Shown piece after piece: positions 1 through 9,017 of a stretch of 64,000 nt of DNA. Below the pieces are notes generated by a model. The model ran no database searches. It was not told the DNA's origin and worked only from the letters and a program-made list of their open reading frames with translations. Every line of letters starts with the position of its first letter. Position 1 is the first letter of the stretch. Source of the stretch: Blastomonas natatoria (lineage in GTDB: Bacteria > Pseudomonadota > Alphaproteobacteria > Sphingomonadales > Sphingomonadaceae); assembly GCF_003201955.1 (NCBI RefSeq), contig NZ_QJJM01000007.1, positions 129,891 through 193,890 of the forward strand, written 5' to 3'. Made by a program: the position numbers and the translations under genes.

Positions 1-674
1 TCGGCTTCTGCACGGATGATCTGTGCATTCTTCTGGCCCTGCGCGGTGATGGTCCGCGCCTCCTGCTCGCGCGCTGTGCGCATGCGCTGGAAGGCGCTCT
101 GCAGCGGCGTGCCCTGCGGCAGGTCGGCGCGCTTGATCTGCACGTCTACGATCTGAGCGCCATATTGCGCCGCGATGCGATCGAGCCCGGCCTGAATGCG
201 GTCCATGATGCCGCCGCGCTCGGGGCTCAACAATGCCGCAAACTGCCGCTTGCCGAGTTCGTTGCGCAGCGCCGAACCCAGAATCGGGCGAAGCTCCGCC
301 GCGACGCGTTCGACGCTACCGGCAGACACATACATGCGCTCGGGATCGACGATGCGGAAGCGGGCATATGCATCGACTTCGAGCCTCAGCTGGTCGGTGG
401 ACAGCACCTGCTGCTGCTCCATCTCGACGGCGATGACCCGCTTGTCGACCCAGACAATCTGTTCGGCAAACGGAATGCGCGCGATCAGGCCCGCGCCGGT
501 CTTCCCGAATTCCTCATTGTCGCGATAGACGTTGAAGGTACGCACCGGCTGGCCGAAGCGGACGATCACCGCCTGCTTGGTCTCGGGCACAATCGCGACC
601 GAACTCGCCAGCACGATCAGCACCAGCGCGAGAAGGCCCAGCAGCAGCATGGGGCGTTGCATCAGACCGTTCAT
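1..674 (-). CDS. hflC: HflC, membrane protease regulator (3' end outside window)
   Basis: SPFH/band-7 protein that pairs with HflK in the inner membrane and modulates the FtsH protease. The visible part is the N-terminal ~224 residues: one hydrophobic anchor (about residues 8-28), then the band-7 domain, including VRFGQPVRTFN and an ISARIPF-like segment (LIARIPFAEQIVWVDKR). It ends in the Ala/Glu-rich helical part (TAREQEARTITAQGQ). The ATG overlaps the hflK stop by one base (TGATG), so the two genes are translationally coupled. The C-terminus lies beyond base 1. The family and the pairing with hflK are clear. Confidence 0.93.
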   Translation of the reverse strand, partial: MNGLMQRPMLLLGLLALVLIVLASSVAIVPETKQAVIVRFGQPVRTFNVYRDNEEFGKTGAGLIARIPFAEQIVWVDKRVIAVEMEQQQVLSTDQLRLEVDAYARFRIVDPERMYVSAGSVERVAAELRPILGSALRNELGKRQFAALLSPERGGIMDRIQAGLDRIAAQYGAQIVDVQIKRADLPQGTPLQSAFQRMRTAREQEARTITAQGQKNAQIIRAEA

Positions 675-1771
675 CAGTTCGACCCTCCCTGCGCACGGGG
701 GGCTTCGACGGTGGTGCTCTCCTGCATCTTCTTGCGCAGCTCGGGCAGCGGTAGATACGGGGTCACGTTGCCCGGTTCGATGATCGTCTTGTCAAGCTTG
801 GACAGCACGCGCTCCATGGTTTCGTAATACATGCGCCGGCGGGTAACCTCGGGCGCGAGGCGATATTCCTCGTACACCTTGTCGAACGCAGCCGCCTCGC
901 CCTGGGCAGCGGCGGTGAGCTGCTGCGCATAGGCGCGCGCTTCGTTGAGATAGGTCTGTGCTTCCTGCTGCGCGGCGGACACCGCCTTGAACGCCTCGTT
1001 CACCGCTTCGGGCGGGTCGGCCTTCTTGATCGCGACGCCCTGCACCTGGATGCCCGAGCGATAGCTGTCGAGCAGTTCCTTCATCCGCTGCTCGACCTTC
1101 TGTTCGACCTCGATACGGCCAGGGCCGATCGCATCGTCGAGCGTCACTTCGGCAACGCTCGCGCGCATCGCAGCTTCTGCCGCTTCGCGGATCGTCGCTT
1201 CCGGATCGGCCAGCTGGAAAAGATACAGCGTCGGATCCTTGATGGTCCAGCGCACCGAATAAGCCAGGTCCACCAGATTCTGGTCGCCGGTAAGGATGAG
1301 GTTTTCCTGCGTGCCGGCCGCCGGAATGTCGATGGTGCGGATATTCTGCACGTCGACAGTCTCGAAAGATTCGATCGGCGCGGGCAGGGTCAGGGCAATG
1401 CCGGGTTCAACCGTTCGCGAATAGCTGCCCAGGAAGGTGACGACCCCGCGTTCCTGCGGGCCGACACGGTGAAAGCTCGAAAGGACCAGCCAGGCAACCA
1501 CCACCACGCCGATCGCGATCGGCACGTAGCTCTTGCCATTCGGGCGCTTCGGCAGGCCGCCAAAGCCGCCACCACGGAAACCGCCGCCCCCGCCGCCGCC
1601 CGGGCGGCGCTTGAACAGATCCTCGATATTGTTCGGTTTGCGACCGCCGCCGCCGCTGCCCTGCGGTTGCCAGGGATTGCGCGGACCATTGCCGGAATCG
1701 CCGCCGGATCCGGAATCGCCGGAGCCGTCCGAACCTCCCGATCCGCTGCCCCAGGGGCTGTTATTGGCCAT
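674..1771 (-). CDS. hflK: HflK, FtsH protease modulator
   Basis: Partner of HflC in the membrane complex around FtsH. The 365-residue product has a Gly/Ser/Pro-rich cytoplasmic N-terminus with poly-Gly runs (about residues 5-75), one transmembrane helix (YVPIAIGVVVVAWLVLSSF) and a band-7/SPFH domain (VGPQERGVVTFLGSY, then IQVQGVAIKKADPPEAV). The Gly-rich start is typical of HflK. The chosen start is MANNSPWG. An in-frame ATG 39 bases upstream (1810) exists, but it lies at about the expected transcription start of a TATAAA -10-like box at 1817-1822. The gene is divergent from mrp. Confidence 0.93.
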   Translation of the reverse strand: MANNSPWGSGSGGSDGSGDSGSGGDSGNGPRNPWQPQGSGGGGRKPNNIEDLFKRRPGGGGGGGFRGGGFGGLPKRPNGKSYVPIAIGVVVVAWLVLSSFHRVGPQERGVVTFLGSYSRTVEPGIALTLPAPIESFETVDVQNIRTIDIPAAGTQENLILTGDQNLVDLAYSVRWTIKDPTLYLFQLADPEATIREAAEAAMRASVAEVTLDDAIGPGRIEVEQKVEQRMKELLDSYRSGIQVQGVAIKKADPPEAVNEAFKAVSAAQQEAQTYLNEARAYAQQLTAAAQGEAAAFDKVYEEYRLAPEVTRRRMYYETMERVLSKLDKTIIEPGNVTPYLPLPELRKKMQESTTVEAPRAQGGSN

Positions 1772-1816
1772 TGTCAATATGCGGGGGAACAACCCGGTAA
1801 GTCTTGTCATGTCACC

Positions 1817-1822
1817 TTTATA
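1817..1822 (-). promoter_or_regulatory. Possible -10 element of hflKC
   Basis: On the minus strand this reads TATAAA, about 45 bases before the chosen hflK start, in the 186-bp divergent hflK/mrp spacer. No convincing -35 element is visible, so this is only a candidate. Confidence 0.3.
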
Positions 1823-1863
1823 GGTCGTGACTCTGCAAAAAACAGGGGGTTCATGCGCTTCTG

Positions 1864-1891
1864 TTGTGCGCGGGCGCTCATTTCGTATAGG
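1864..1891 (+). promoter_or_regulatory. Candidate sigma-70-type promoter of mrp
   Basis: TTGTGC at 1864-1869, a 16-base spacer, then TATAGG at 1886-1891, about 65 bases before the mrp start. The -10 region and the following GCGGGGCC recur before the transaldolase gene (21729), which suggests a shared housekeeping promoter style. Confidence 0.4.
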
Positions 1892-1957
1892 CGGGGCCAA
1901 GCGTCCGCCGGCAAGGCTTGCCTGCCGGGGCCGCATCGCTTTATGCGCGAGGGCAAG

Positions 1958-2938
1958 ATGGCAGAGCAGAACGAGTTAGAGGCCGTAGCGGCAACAGCGG
2001 GACAGGGCCGGGCCAGTGCGGTCAGGTTGCGTGATGGCGGCGTCGTGTCGCTGGTTCTGGATGTTGCAGGGCTCGAACCGCTCGCGCGCGACAAGTTGGA
2101 AATTGCGGTCAAGGGTGCGCTGCTCGCACTCGACGGGGTGACCAAGGTACAGGTGGCGATGACCGCCGAGCGCCGTCCCCCGCGGATCATCGTCGTGGGT
2201 TCGGGCAAGGGCGGCGTTGGCAAATCGACCTTTTCCGCCAACCTCGCGGTCGCGCTGCACCGTGCTGGGCGCAAGGTCGGGCTAGTCGACGCCGACATCT
2301 ACGGCCCCAGCCAGCCGCGCCTGTTCGATTGCGAAGATGTGAAGCCCACGGCACGCGACCAGAAGCTGGTGCCGGTGTCCAACGACTTCGGGGTGCCGAT
2401 CCTGTCGATGGGCCATCTGGTACCGCCCGGCCAGGCCATCGCCTGGCGCGGGCCCATGGCGGGCAACGCCCTGGGCCAGCTGATCGATGCGCATTGGGGC
2501 GATGTCACGGACATCATCGTCGATCTTCCGCCAGGGACGGGCGATGTGCAGCTTTCCATGCTGCAGAAGCACAAGCCCGCAGGAGCGGTGATCGTCTCGA
2601 CGCCTCAGGATCTGGCGCTGATGGATGCAGTGCGGGCGATCAGCCTGTTCGAACAGGGCAAGGTTCCGGTCATCGGGTTGATCGAGAACATGGCCGGCTA
2701 TGTTTGTCCGCATTGCGGCGAGCTGTCCGACCCTTTCGGCATTGGAGGCGCAGAAGCGGCAGCAAAATCGATGAGCCTGCCGTTCCTTGGCCGTGTGCCG
2801 CTCGACATGACCATCCGCCGCGCATCGGACGCGGGCGTGCCGCCGGCTTCGGGCGAGGGTCTGATCGCGGACGCGTTCATCGGAATAGCCGCGCGCATCT
2901 CGACATGGATCGACAATCGCTTCGGTACGGCGGGTTGA
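1958..2938 (+). CDS. mrp: Mrp/ApbC (NBP35-like) Fe-S cluster carrier ATPase
   Basis: Cytosolic P-loop ATPase of the Mrp/NBP35 family, which binds and transfers [4Fe-4S] clusters. The 326-residue protein has the deviant Walker A GSGKGGVGKS near residue 83, the DADIYGPSQP motif, VDLPPGTGDVQ, and a CxxC pair (YVCPHCGE) near residue 250 that should bridge the cluster at the dimer interface. A short FSCA-like (DUF59) remnant precedes the ATPase. The start at 1958 was chosen over the ATG at 1943 because GAGGG sits about five bases upstream. A molybdo-hydroxylase subunit begins four bases after the stop, so co-transcription is likely. Confidence 0.93.
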   Translation: MAEQNELEAVAATAGQGRASAVRLRDGGVVSLVLDVAGLEPLARDKLEIAVKGALLALDGVTKVQVAMTAERRPPRIIVVGSGKGGVGKSTFSANLAVALHRAGRKVGLVDADIYGPSQPRLFDCEDVKPTARDQKLVPVSNDFGVPILSMGHLVPPGQAIAWRGPMAGNALGQLIDAHWGDVTDIIVDLPPGTGDVQLSMLQKHKPAGAVIVSTPQDLALMDAVRAISLFEQGKVPVIGLIENMAGYVCPHCGELSDPFGIGGAEAAAKSMSLPFLGRVPLDMTIRRASDAGVPPASGEGLIADAFIGIAARISTWIDNRFGTAG

Positions 2939-2942
2939 ACGC

Positions 2943-5246
2943 ATGGCGCTGATCACGCGGCGCGGGCTGCTGATCACGGCAGCCGCTGGCACTGGACTGA
3001 CCGTGGCCTGGGCATTATGGCCGCGCCGCTATGACGATGCCCCTGCGTTTGCCAAGAATGTCGCGGTTTTCGGCGCCTATCTTCGCATCGCAACCAATGG
3101 CACGGTGATTGTCAGCAATCCGCACTGCGAGATGGGCCAGGGTGTCGGCACCGTGCTGGCGCAGATCGTGGCCGAGGAACTGGGCGCGGACTGGCGCACC
3201 ATCGCGCTCGAACCAGCGCCGCCCGTGCCGATCTTTGCCAACAACCGGCTGGCCAGCGAATGGATGCCGCTGATCATGCCGCCGGGCTGGGATTTGCAGC
3301 CCGACGAGAATGATATCCTGATCCGCCGCTGGTCGGCCATGCGCGATTTCGTGGTGACAGCCGGGGACACGGAAGTCATTGCCTATGAACCGAGCTATCG
3401 CGCCGCCGCTGCGACAGCGCGGTCGCTGCTGTGCCAGGCGGCTGCGGATCGATGGGGCGCTGCGGTCGAGGAAACCGACACACGCGACGGGTTCGTCGTC
3501 TGGGGCAACGAAAAGCTGCGCTTTGCCGAGCTGGCCGAAGAGGCTGTAACCTATAATGTGCCGATTCCGCCTCCCTTACGGACAGCGCTGCCGGGCAATG
3601 CGCGGGCCGAGCCGATTGGCGATGCACCTCCGTTCGCGCGGCTTGATCAGCCGGGCAAGGTCGATGGCAGCGCGACCTTTGCTGGTGATGTCCGCCTTCC
3701 GGATATGGTCTATGCTGCAATCCGCCAGGGTCCGGTTGGCGCGACGAGCCTGGTCAGCGTCGATCGCAAGCCGGCCGAAGGCGTCACCGGGCTGATTGAC
3801 GTGATCAAGGGCGATGACTGGGTAGCGGCGGCGGCGACAAGCTGGTGGGGTGCCGACAAGGCCGTGCGGTTGTTGCGGCCACGCTTCACGCACAAGGGCA
3901 GCGGCCTGAGCGGCGAGCAGGTCGCCGAACGGCTCGACAAGGCGCTGGATGGGCCTGCCAAGGGCGGGCGTTCTGGCTACCGTATGTTCGCGCGGGGTGA
4001 GGCGGATGCCGGTTTTGGGCAAGGCAAGGGCATGGCGGCGCGCTATGCCATTGCCGCAGCGCCGCATGCCACGCTGGAAACCGGCGCTGTGACGGCGCGA
4101 TTTGGCGACAACCGGCTGGAGATATGGGTAGCCAGCCAGGCTTCGCAGGTTGCACGCCGCCGGGCCGCCAACGCGCTGGGTATCAGCGAAGCGAATGTGC
4201 AGATCTATCCGATGCCCGCAGGTGGTTCGTTCGATCGCAGGCTCGACGACGATCTGGTCGCTCCGGCCGCGATCCTTGCCCGCGATCTGCGCCGCCCGGT
4301 ACAATTGATGCGCTCGCGGATGGAAGAATCGGTCCGGGATCCCGTGCGGACGCCTGCTGCAGCGCGCATCGCCGCGCTCACCGATACCGAAGCCAATATC
4401 AAGGCGCTCTCCATCAAGATCGCCTGCCCTCCCAGCGCGCGCGAATTTGCGCAACGGCTGTTCAACGACGCCCACCCGGTCGAGGCGATCGAGGCGAGCA
4501 GCGGCGAGGCCGATCGCATGGCGGTAGCGGGCGCGATGGTGCCCTATGACATACCGGATCTAGCGATCGATCATTATCCCGTCCGCATCGATGTGCCCAC
4601 CGGACGATGGCGTGGCAATGCCGCAAGTTACGGCGTTTTTGTCACCGAAACCTTCATCGACGAGCTTGCATCGCGCGGGCGGCGCGAGCCCTTGTCCTAT
4701 CGCGTGCAGATGCTTGCGCAGAACATCCGTCTGGCCAATTGCCTCACGCGTGTCGCGGGTCTTGGCGAATGGGATGGCGGCATGGACAATAGCGGGCAGG
4801 GGGTCGCATGCTGCTCGTGGAACGGCGCGCATATCGCCGTGATCGCCAGCGCGTCGCGCGCCAGCGTTGGCGCAGAGGGAGGAGCGGCGCGTGGCGGCTT
4901 TCGCGTCGAGCGGCTTTCTGCCGTGGTCGATGCCGGCCGCATCATCAATCACGACATAGCCTTGCAACAGATCGAAGGCGGCATGATATTCGGCCTTGCA
5001 ATGGCAATGGGGTGTGCGACGGGCTGGACCGATGGCTATCCCGATGCCAGAGCATTAAGAGACCTTTCCCTGCCGCTGCTCGCGGACATTCCGGAGATCC
5101 GTGTGGACCTTATCGAAAGCCAGGAGCCGCCTGCGGGGCTGGGCGAGATTGGCGTGCCTGCTGTTGCACCCGCCATCGCCAACGCGCTGGCCTCGGCGAC
5201 GGGGCTACGCCTGCGCCAGCTTCCCCTGCTATCAGGTGGCCTGTGA
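2943..5246 (+). CDS. Xanthine dehydrogenase-family molybdopterin-binding subunit (IorB-like), no partner subunit nearby
   Basis: Large subunit of a molybdenum hydroxylase of the isoquinoline 1-oxidoreductase/aldehyde oxidase type, 767 residues. It begins with a Tat-like TRRGLLITAAAG segment, as IorB homologues often do, so export or membrane association is possible. Recognisable motifs are CEMGQGVGT near residue 59, FARLDQPGKVDGSATFAGDV (hammerhead domain), SFDRRLDDDLVAPAA, and a C-terminal GLGEIGVPAVAPAIANA with the expected catalytic Glu. It starts four bases after mrp and its stop overlaps hemH. The small [2Fe-2S] subunit that normally delivers electrons is not adjacent. The substrate cannot be inferred. 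Confidence 0.85.
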   Translation: MALITRRGLLITAAAGTGLTVAWALWPRRYDDAPAFAKNVAVFGAYLRIATNGTVIVSNPHCEMGQGVGTVLAQIVAEELGADWRTIALEPAPPVPIFANNRLASEWMPLIMPPGWDLQPDENDILIRRWSAMRDFVVTAGDTEVIAYEPSYRAAAATARSLLCQAAADRWGAAVEETDTRDGFVVWGNEKLRFAELAEEAVTYNVPIPPPLRTALPGNARAEPIGDAPPFARLDQPGKVDGSATFAGDVRLPDMVYAAIRQGPVGATSLVSVDRKPAEGVTGLIDVIKGDDWVAAAATSWWGADKAVRLLRPRFTHKGSGLSGEQVAERLDKALDGPAKGGRSGYRMFARGEADAGFGQGKGMAARYAIAAAPHATLETGAVTARFGDNRLEIWVASQASQVARRRAANALGISEANVQIYPMPAGGSFDRRLDDDLVAPAAILARDLRRPVQLMRSRMEESVRDPVRTPAAARIAALTDTEANIKALSIKIACPPSAREFAQRLFNDAHPVEAIEASSGEADRMAVAGAMVPYDIPDLAIDHYPVRIDVPTGRWRGNAASYGVFVTETFIDELASRGRREPLSYRVQMLAQNIRLANCLTRVAGLGEWDGGMDNSGQGVACCSWNGAHIAVIASASRASVGAEGGAARGGFRVERLSAVVDAGRIINHDIALQQIEGGMIFGLAMAMGCATGWTDGYPDARALRDLSLPLLADIPEIRVDLIESQEPPAGLGEIGVPAVAPAIANALASATGLRLRQLPLLSGGL

Positions 5247-6271
5247 GCGATACCGAAATTTCCCGCTCGGGGATGGTTCCTCCGCCCGAGCATCCGCCGA
5301 TCCTGAAGCCGAAGGTTGGCGTGCTGCTGATCAACCTCGGCACACCCGCCGCGCCGACCACCAGGGCCGTGCGCGAGTATCTGGGCGAGTTCCTTTCGGA
5401 CAAGCGCGTGGTCGAAATTCCGGCAATCGTCTGGCAGCCGCTGCTACGCGGCGTGATCCTGAATACCCGGCCGCAGAAATCCGCCGCCGCCTATGCCGAG
5501 GTCTGGACCGACAACGGCTCGCCGCTGATGGTCTATTCGCGCCGCCAGACCGAGGCGCTGCAGCAACGGCTGGGCGAGGGCGTGCTGGTCGATCTGGCGA
5601 TGCGATATGGTCAGCCTTCGATCGAATCACGCCTCACCGCGATGAAGCAGGCGGGCTGCGACCGCATCCTGCTTGCCCCGCTCTACCCGCAATATTCTGG
5701 CGCGACGACAGGCACTGCCAACGACAAGGCGTTCGAAGTGCTGCAGGCGATGCGCTGGCAACCCGCGATCCGCACCTTGCCCGCCTATCATGACGATCCG
5801 GCGCATATCGATGCCCTGAAGCGGAATATCGAGCACGCGATCGCCTCCCTCGATTTCGAGCCCGAAGAGATCGTCACCAGCTTTCACGGCATGCCGCTGC
5901 GCACGCTGCACCTGGGCGATCCCTATCACTGCCAGTGCCGCAAGACCGCGCGCCTGCTGAGCGAGGCGATGGGGCGCAACCTGATCGTCTCGTTCCAGTC
6001 GCGCTTCGGCCGCGCCAAATGGCTGGAACCGGCCACTGATGCGACGCTGGAGGCCCTGGGCAAGAAAGGCGTCAAGCGCATCGCCATCGTCGCACCTGGT
6101 TTTTCGGTCGATTGTCTCGAGACGCTCGAGGAACTGGCGATCCAGGGCCGGGAGCAGTTCGAGGAAGCGGGCGGCGAGAAATTCGCGTATCTGCCGTGCC
6201 TCAATGCCAGTGCGGAGGGCATGGACATGCTCGAGAAGATCGTGCGGCGGGAATTGGCGGGATGGGTATGA
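5243..6271 (+). CDS. hemH: Ferrochelatase
   Basis: Inserts Fe2+ into protoporphyrin IX, the last step of haem synthesis. The 342-residue product contains LLINLGTPAAPT near the N-terminus, LAPLYPQYSGATTGT, the metal-binding SFHGMP (His215), the conserved CQCRKTARLL region, SRFGRAKWLEP, and GFSVDCLETLEEL with the catalytic Glu293. The start is probably GTG at 5243, which overlaps the previous stop by four bases (GTGA). An ATG at 5273 is the alternative and would give 332 residues. It is followed by a repeat-rich spacer, so it probably ends the mrp operon. Confidence 0.93.
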   Translation: MSDTEISRSGMVPPPEHPPILKPKVGVLLINLGTPAAPTTRAVREYLGEFLSDKRVVEIPAIVWQPLLRGVILNTRPQKSAAAYAEVWTDNGSPLMVYSRRQTEALQQRLGEGVLVDLAMRYGQPSIESRLTAMKQAGCDRILLAPLYPQYSGATTGTANDKAFEVLQAMRWQPAIRTLPAYHDDPAHIDALKRNIEHAIASLDFEPEEIVTSFHGMPLRTLHLGDPYHCQCRKTARLLSEAMGRNLIVSFQSRFGRAKWLEPATDATLEALGKKGVKRIAIVAPGFSVDCLETLEELAIQGREQFEEAGGEKFAYLPCLNASAEGMDMLEKIVRRELAGWV

Positions 6272-6281
6272 TCCTTTGAGG

Positions 6282-6397
6282 CCCTCTCCCCTTCAGGGGA
6301 GAGGGTTGGGAGAGGGGCATGCGCGATTCAGGCCCCTCTCAGCTTCGGCTAATCAGCAAGCTGATAAGCCTCCGCATCTCTCCCCTGAAGGGGAGAG
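6282..6397. repeat. REPIN-like inverted repeat pair in the hemH-ATPase spacer
   Basis: Two short palindromes face each other. The first is CCCTCTCCCC-TTCA-GGGGAGAGGG (6282-6305). The second is CTCTCCCC-TGAA-GGGGAGAG (6378-6397), the reverse complement type of the first. Between them GAGAGGGG (about 6309) pairs with CCCCTCTC (about 6333). A related element starts at 63885. The first hairpin lies 10 bases after hemH and may also help to end transcription. Confidence 0.7.
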
Positions 6398-6480
6398 AGC
6401 GGGCTTTTACACACCCTCGCCCTCGACTTGCCTCCGCTCGCGCGGCATACCAGCAGCAGCAAGATCAGCAGGGGAATGCC

Positions 6481-8064
6481 ATGTCCGATATCTTTCTAGG
6501 CCTTGGCGGGGGTGAGAAGCAGATTCTCGTGCTGTCGCGCGCCAACCGGCATGGGATGATCGCTGGGGCGACCGGCACCGGCAAGACCGTGACGCTGCAG
6601 GGCATTGCCGAGAGCTTTTCGGCCGAAGGCGTGCCCGTTTTCGTCGCGGACGTGAAGGGCGACCTCGCCGGCATCGCGATGCCCGGGTCGCCGACGCACA
6701 AGGCGCACGAAAAGCTGGTCGCGCGCGCGGCGGAAATCGGGCTGGAAGGCTTTGCCTATTCGGACAACCCGGCGGTGTTTTGGGACCTGTATGGAGAGCA
6801 GGGCCATCCCATCCGCACCACGATCAGCGAAATGGGGCCGCTGCTACTCGCGCGGCTTATGGGATTGAACGACACGCAGGAAGGCGTGCTCAACATCGCC
6901 TTCCGCTTCGCCGACGAACAGGGGCTGCTGCTGCTCGATCTGGCCGATCTTCAGTCGGTGCTCGCCTATACCGCCGAGAACGCCGCAGAGCTCTCCGCGC
7001 GGTTCGGCAATGTCACCAAGGCAAGCGTGGGCACGATCCAGCGGCAACTGCTCCAGCTCGAGAGCCAGGGTGCGGCGCAATTCTTCGGCGAACCTGCGCT
7101 CGAGATCGACGATTTCCTGTGCTGCGACGATCAGGGGCGCGGCTATATCAACGTGCTCGCCGCCGACAAGCTGATGCAGAGCCCCAAGCTCTATGCCACC
7201 TTCCTGCTCTGGCTGCTGTCCGAACTGTTCGAAACGCTGCCCGAAGTCGGCGATCCGGAAAAGCCCAGGCTCGTCTTCTTCTTCGACGAGGCGCATCTGC
7301 TGTTCGACGATGTGCCGGAAGCGCTGGAGGAGAAGATCGAGCAGGTCGTGCGCCTCATCCGCTCCAAGGGCGTGGGCGTCTATTTCGTCACGCAGAACCC
7401 GATCGATATCCCGGAGAAGGTGGCGGGCCAGCTCGGCAACCGCGTCCAGCACGCGCTGCGCGCCTTCACCCCTCGCGACCAGAAGGCGATAAGGGCGGCG
7501 GCGGATACCTTTCGCATCAACCCCGATCTCGATGTCGCCACCGCGATCACCGAGCTGAAGGTCGGCGAGGCGCTGGTCTCGACGCTGCTGGAGGACGGAT
7601 CGCCCTCGATCACGCAGCGCACGCTGATCAAGCCGCCGCGTTCGCGCCTCGGCCCGCTCAGCCCGAAGGAGCGCGCAATCATTCAGTCGGTCTCGCCGCA
7701 CGATGGCAAGTACGACACCCGCGTCGAGCGCGAGTCTGCAATGGAAGTGCTGGCCCAAAAGGCCGCCGATGCCGCTGCCGTCGCGCAAGAGGTCGAAACC
7801 AGGGGCAGGGAAGAGGTGGCCAAGCAACCGCGCAAGACGACTTCGGTCTGGGCCAAGGCGGGCCAGGCTGCAGCGGGTGCTGCAGCTGCCTCGGCCGGTG
7901 CCGTGATCGCCGGGGCTTTGACTGGCAAGAAAAGCCGCGCCAAGCCTGTAGCCACGGCGGCGTCGGCCGCGGCCGGAACCATGGCCACCGAAATCGGCAA
8001 GGCATTCGGGTTTCCGGGCCTTGGCCGGTTCGCGCGTAACCTTCTTGGCGGACTGATGCGGTAG
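6481..8064 (+). CDS. DUF853 family HerA-like ATPase (YjgR type)
   Basis: Predicted P-loop ATPase of the HerA/FtsK clade, family DUF853 (helicase HerA-like C-terminal). The 527 residues include Walker A GATGTGKT near residue 29, VADVKGDL, Walker [14 protein letters not shown] near residue 265, and a sensor-like [12 protein letters not shown]. The C-terminal ~90 residues are Ala/Gly-rich with basic stretches (GKKSRAKP). The start is ATG with GGGGA about 8 bases upstream. The biological role of the family is not established. No NurA-type nuclease is adjacent, so a HerA-NurA system is not supported. It appears to be a single-gene unit. Confidence 0.88.
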   Translation: MSDIFLGLGGGEKQILVLSRANRHGMIAGATGTGKTVTLQGIAESFSAEGVPVFVADVKGDLAGIAMPGSPTHKAHEKLVARAAEIGLEGFAYSDNPAVFWDLYGEQGHPIRTTISEMGPLLLARLMGLNDTQEGVLNIAFRFADEQGLLLLDLADLQSVLAYTAENAAELSARFGNVTKASVGTIQRQLLQLESQGAAQFFGEPALEIDDFLCCDDQGRGYINVLAADKLMQSPKLYATFLLWLLSELFETLPEVGDPEKPRLVFFFDEAHLLFDDVPEALEEKIEQVVRLIRSKGVGVYFVTQNPIDIPEKVAGQLGNRVQHALRAFTPRDQKAIRAAADTFRINPDLDVATAITELKVGEALVSTLLEDGSPSITQRTLIKPPRSRLGPLSPKERAIIQSVSPHDGKYDTRVERESAMEVLAQKAADAAAVAQEVETRGREEVAKQPRKTTSVWAKAGQAAAGAAAASAGAVIAGALTGKKSRAKPVATAASAAAGTMATEIGKAFGFPGLGRFARNLLGGLMR

Positions 8065-8254
8065 TATCGGGCCGATAGGCGCCTTCGATTCCGTTCCATT
8101 CCCGAAAAACCTGCATCGGGCACGATTTTGCGCGCGCCGGATTCACCCGGTTCGGCTTTTGTTAATTTCTTCGCATCCGCCTGTGTTCTCGTTCCGTAGC
8201 TGCCCCGTATCCGGACTTCCCCATGAGGATACGAGAAGATAGACGGAGAAACTG
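8065..8254. other. 190-bp spacer before the fasciclin gene
   Basis: No gene was seen. It must contain the fasciclin promoter, but no canonical -35/-10 pair or GGAAC-type box stands out. A GGAGA ribosome binding site lies just before the ATG at 8255. Confidence 0.5.
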
Positions 8255-8830
8255 ATGCTGAAGACTTTTGCCCCCAGCCTTCTTGCTGCCACCGCTGCTG
8301 CGACCCTTGCGCTGGCTGGTCCCGCTCTCGCCAACCATCATATGGCCAGCTCGTCGACGGTCGGCGGAGCCGCCATGTACCCGACGAAGACTATCGTCGA
8401 AAATGCCAGCGCGGCTCCCAATCTCAAGACGCTGGTGGCCGCCGTCAAGGCAGCTGGCCTGGTCGATACGCTTGCTTCGCCTGGCCCGTTCACGGTGTTC
8501 GCGCCTACCGATGATGCCTTCGCCAAGCTGCCCGCCGGTACGGTCGAAACGCTGGTCAAGCCCGAGAACAAGGCCACGCTCACCAGCATCCTTACCTATC
8601 ATGTCGTCGCCGGCAAGGTGACCGCTGCCGATGTCGTCGCGCTTATCAAGAAGGGCGGTGGCAAGGCTGAGATCAAGACCGTGCAGGGTGGAACCCTCAC
8701 AGCCTCGCTGCAGGGTCAGAATGTCGTCCTTACTGACGCAAAGGGCGGCAAGTCGATCGTAACCCAGACCGATGTCATGCAGAGCAACGGTGTGGTGCAT
8801 GTGATCGACACCGTGGTGATGCCGGGCTGA
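8255..8830 (+). CDS. Secreted fasciclin (FAS1) domain protein
   Basis: 191-residue exported protein with one FAS1 domain. The N-terminus is a Sec signal peptide ending near ALAGPALA. The FAS1 fold is shown by [24 protein letters not shown] (H1-like motif), [15 protein letters not shown], and the C-terminal [15 protein letters not shown] (H2-like motif). Such periplasmic or surface proteins mediate adhesion and, in several alphaproteobacteria, are induced by singlet oxygen. That regulation is not shown here. It is monocistronic, with its own ribosome binding site and a strong terminator at 8858. Confidence 0.93.
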   Translation: MLKTFAPSLLAATAAATLALAGPALANHHMASSSTVGGAAMYPTKTIVENASAAPNLKTLVAAVKAAGLVDTLASPGPFTVFAPTDDAFAKLPAGTVETLVKPENKATLTSILTYHVVAGKVTAADVVALIKKGGGKAEIKTVQGGTLTASLQGQNVVLTDAKGGKSIVTQTDVMQSNGVVHVIDTVVMPG

Positions 8831-8857
8831 TCCCCTCCTTACCTCTGGCACATCACA

Positions 8858-8892
8858 GGCCCGCTGGTCCCCCCAGGCCAGCGGGCCCTTTG
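8858..8892 (+). terminator. Hairpin terminator after the fasciclin gene
   Basis: GGCCCGCTGG (8858-8867) pairs with CCAGCGGGCC (8878-8887), followed by CTTTG. The U tract is short but the stem is a perfect 10 bp. Confidence 0.75.
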
Positions 8893-8932
8893 ATTCCGGC
8901 GGCAAGTGAATGTGACAGCCAGTGACGCGGTT

Positions 8933-8950
8933 CCGTCATGCACGGGTCAT
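8933..8950 (+). promoter_or_regulatory. Pho-box-like direct repeat upstream of btaA
   Basis: CCGTCAT (8933-8939), four bases, then GGGTCAT (8944-8950). This matches the PhoB consensus CTGTCAT-N4-CTGTCAT at 11 of 14 positions with the exact 11-bp repeat spacing. It lies 67 bases before the btaA start. Induction by phosphate starvation would fit DGTS synthesis. Confidence 0.5.
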
Positions 8951-9017
8951 GCAATCGTCCTAGCGGCGCGATTGGAACAAGGGTTCCACGCAACATGCAG
9001 CAAGGGAGATGGGCAGC

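Noticed and set aside
1469..1957. Open frame extending mrp upstream by about 160 codons
   Set aside because: It runs antisense through hflK and lacks similarity; a good ribosome binding site and the family N-terminus place the start at 1958.
6481..8064. HerA-NurA type defence or repair system
   Set aside because: The ATPase belongs to DUF853 and no nuclease gene is adjacent.
8974..8987. GGAAC-AAGG-GTTCC as an EcfG promoter for btaA
   Set aside because: No CGTT or similar box follows at 16-17 bases; it is a small palindrome only.
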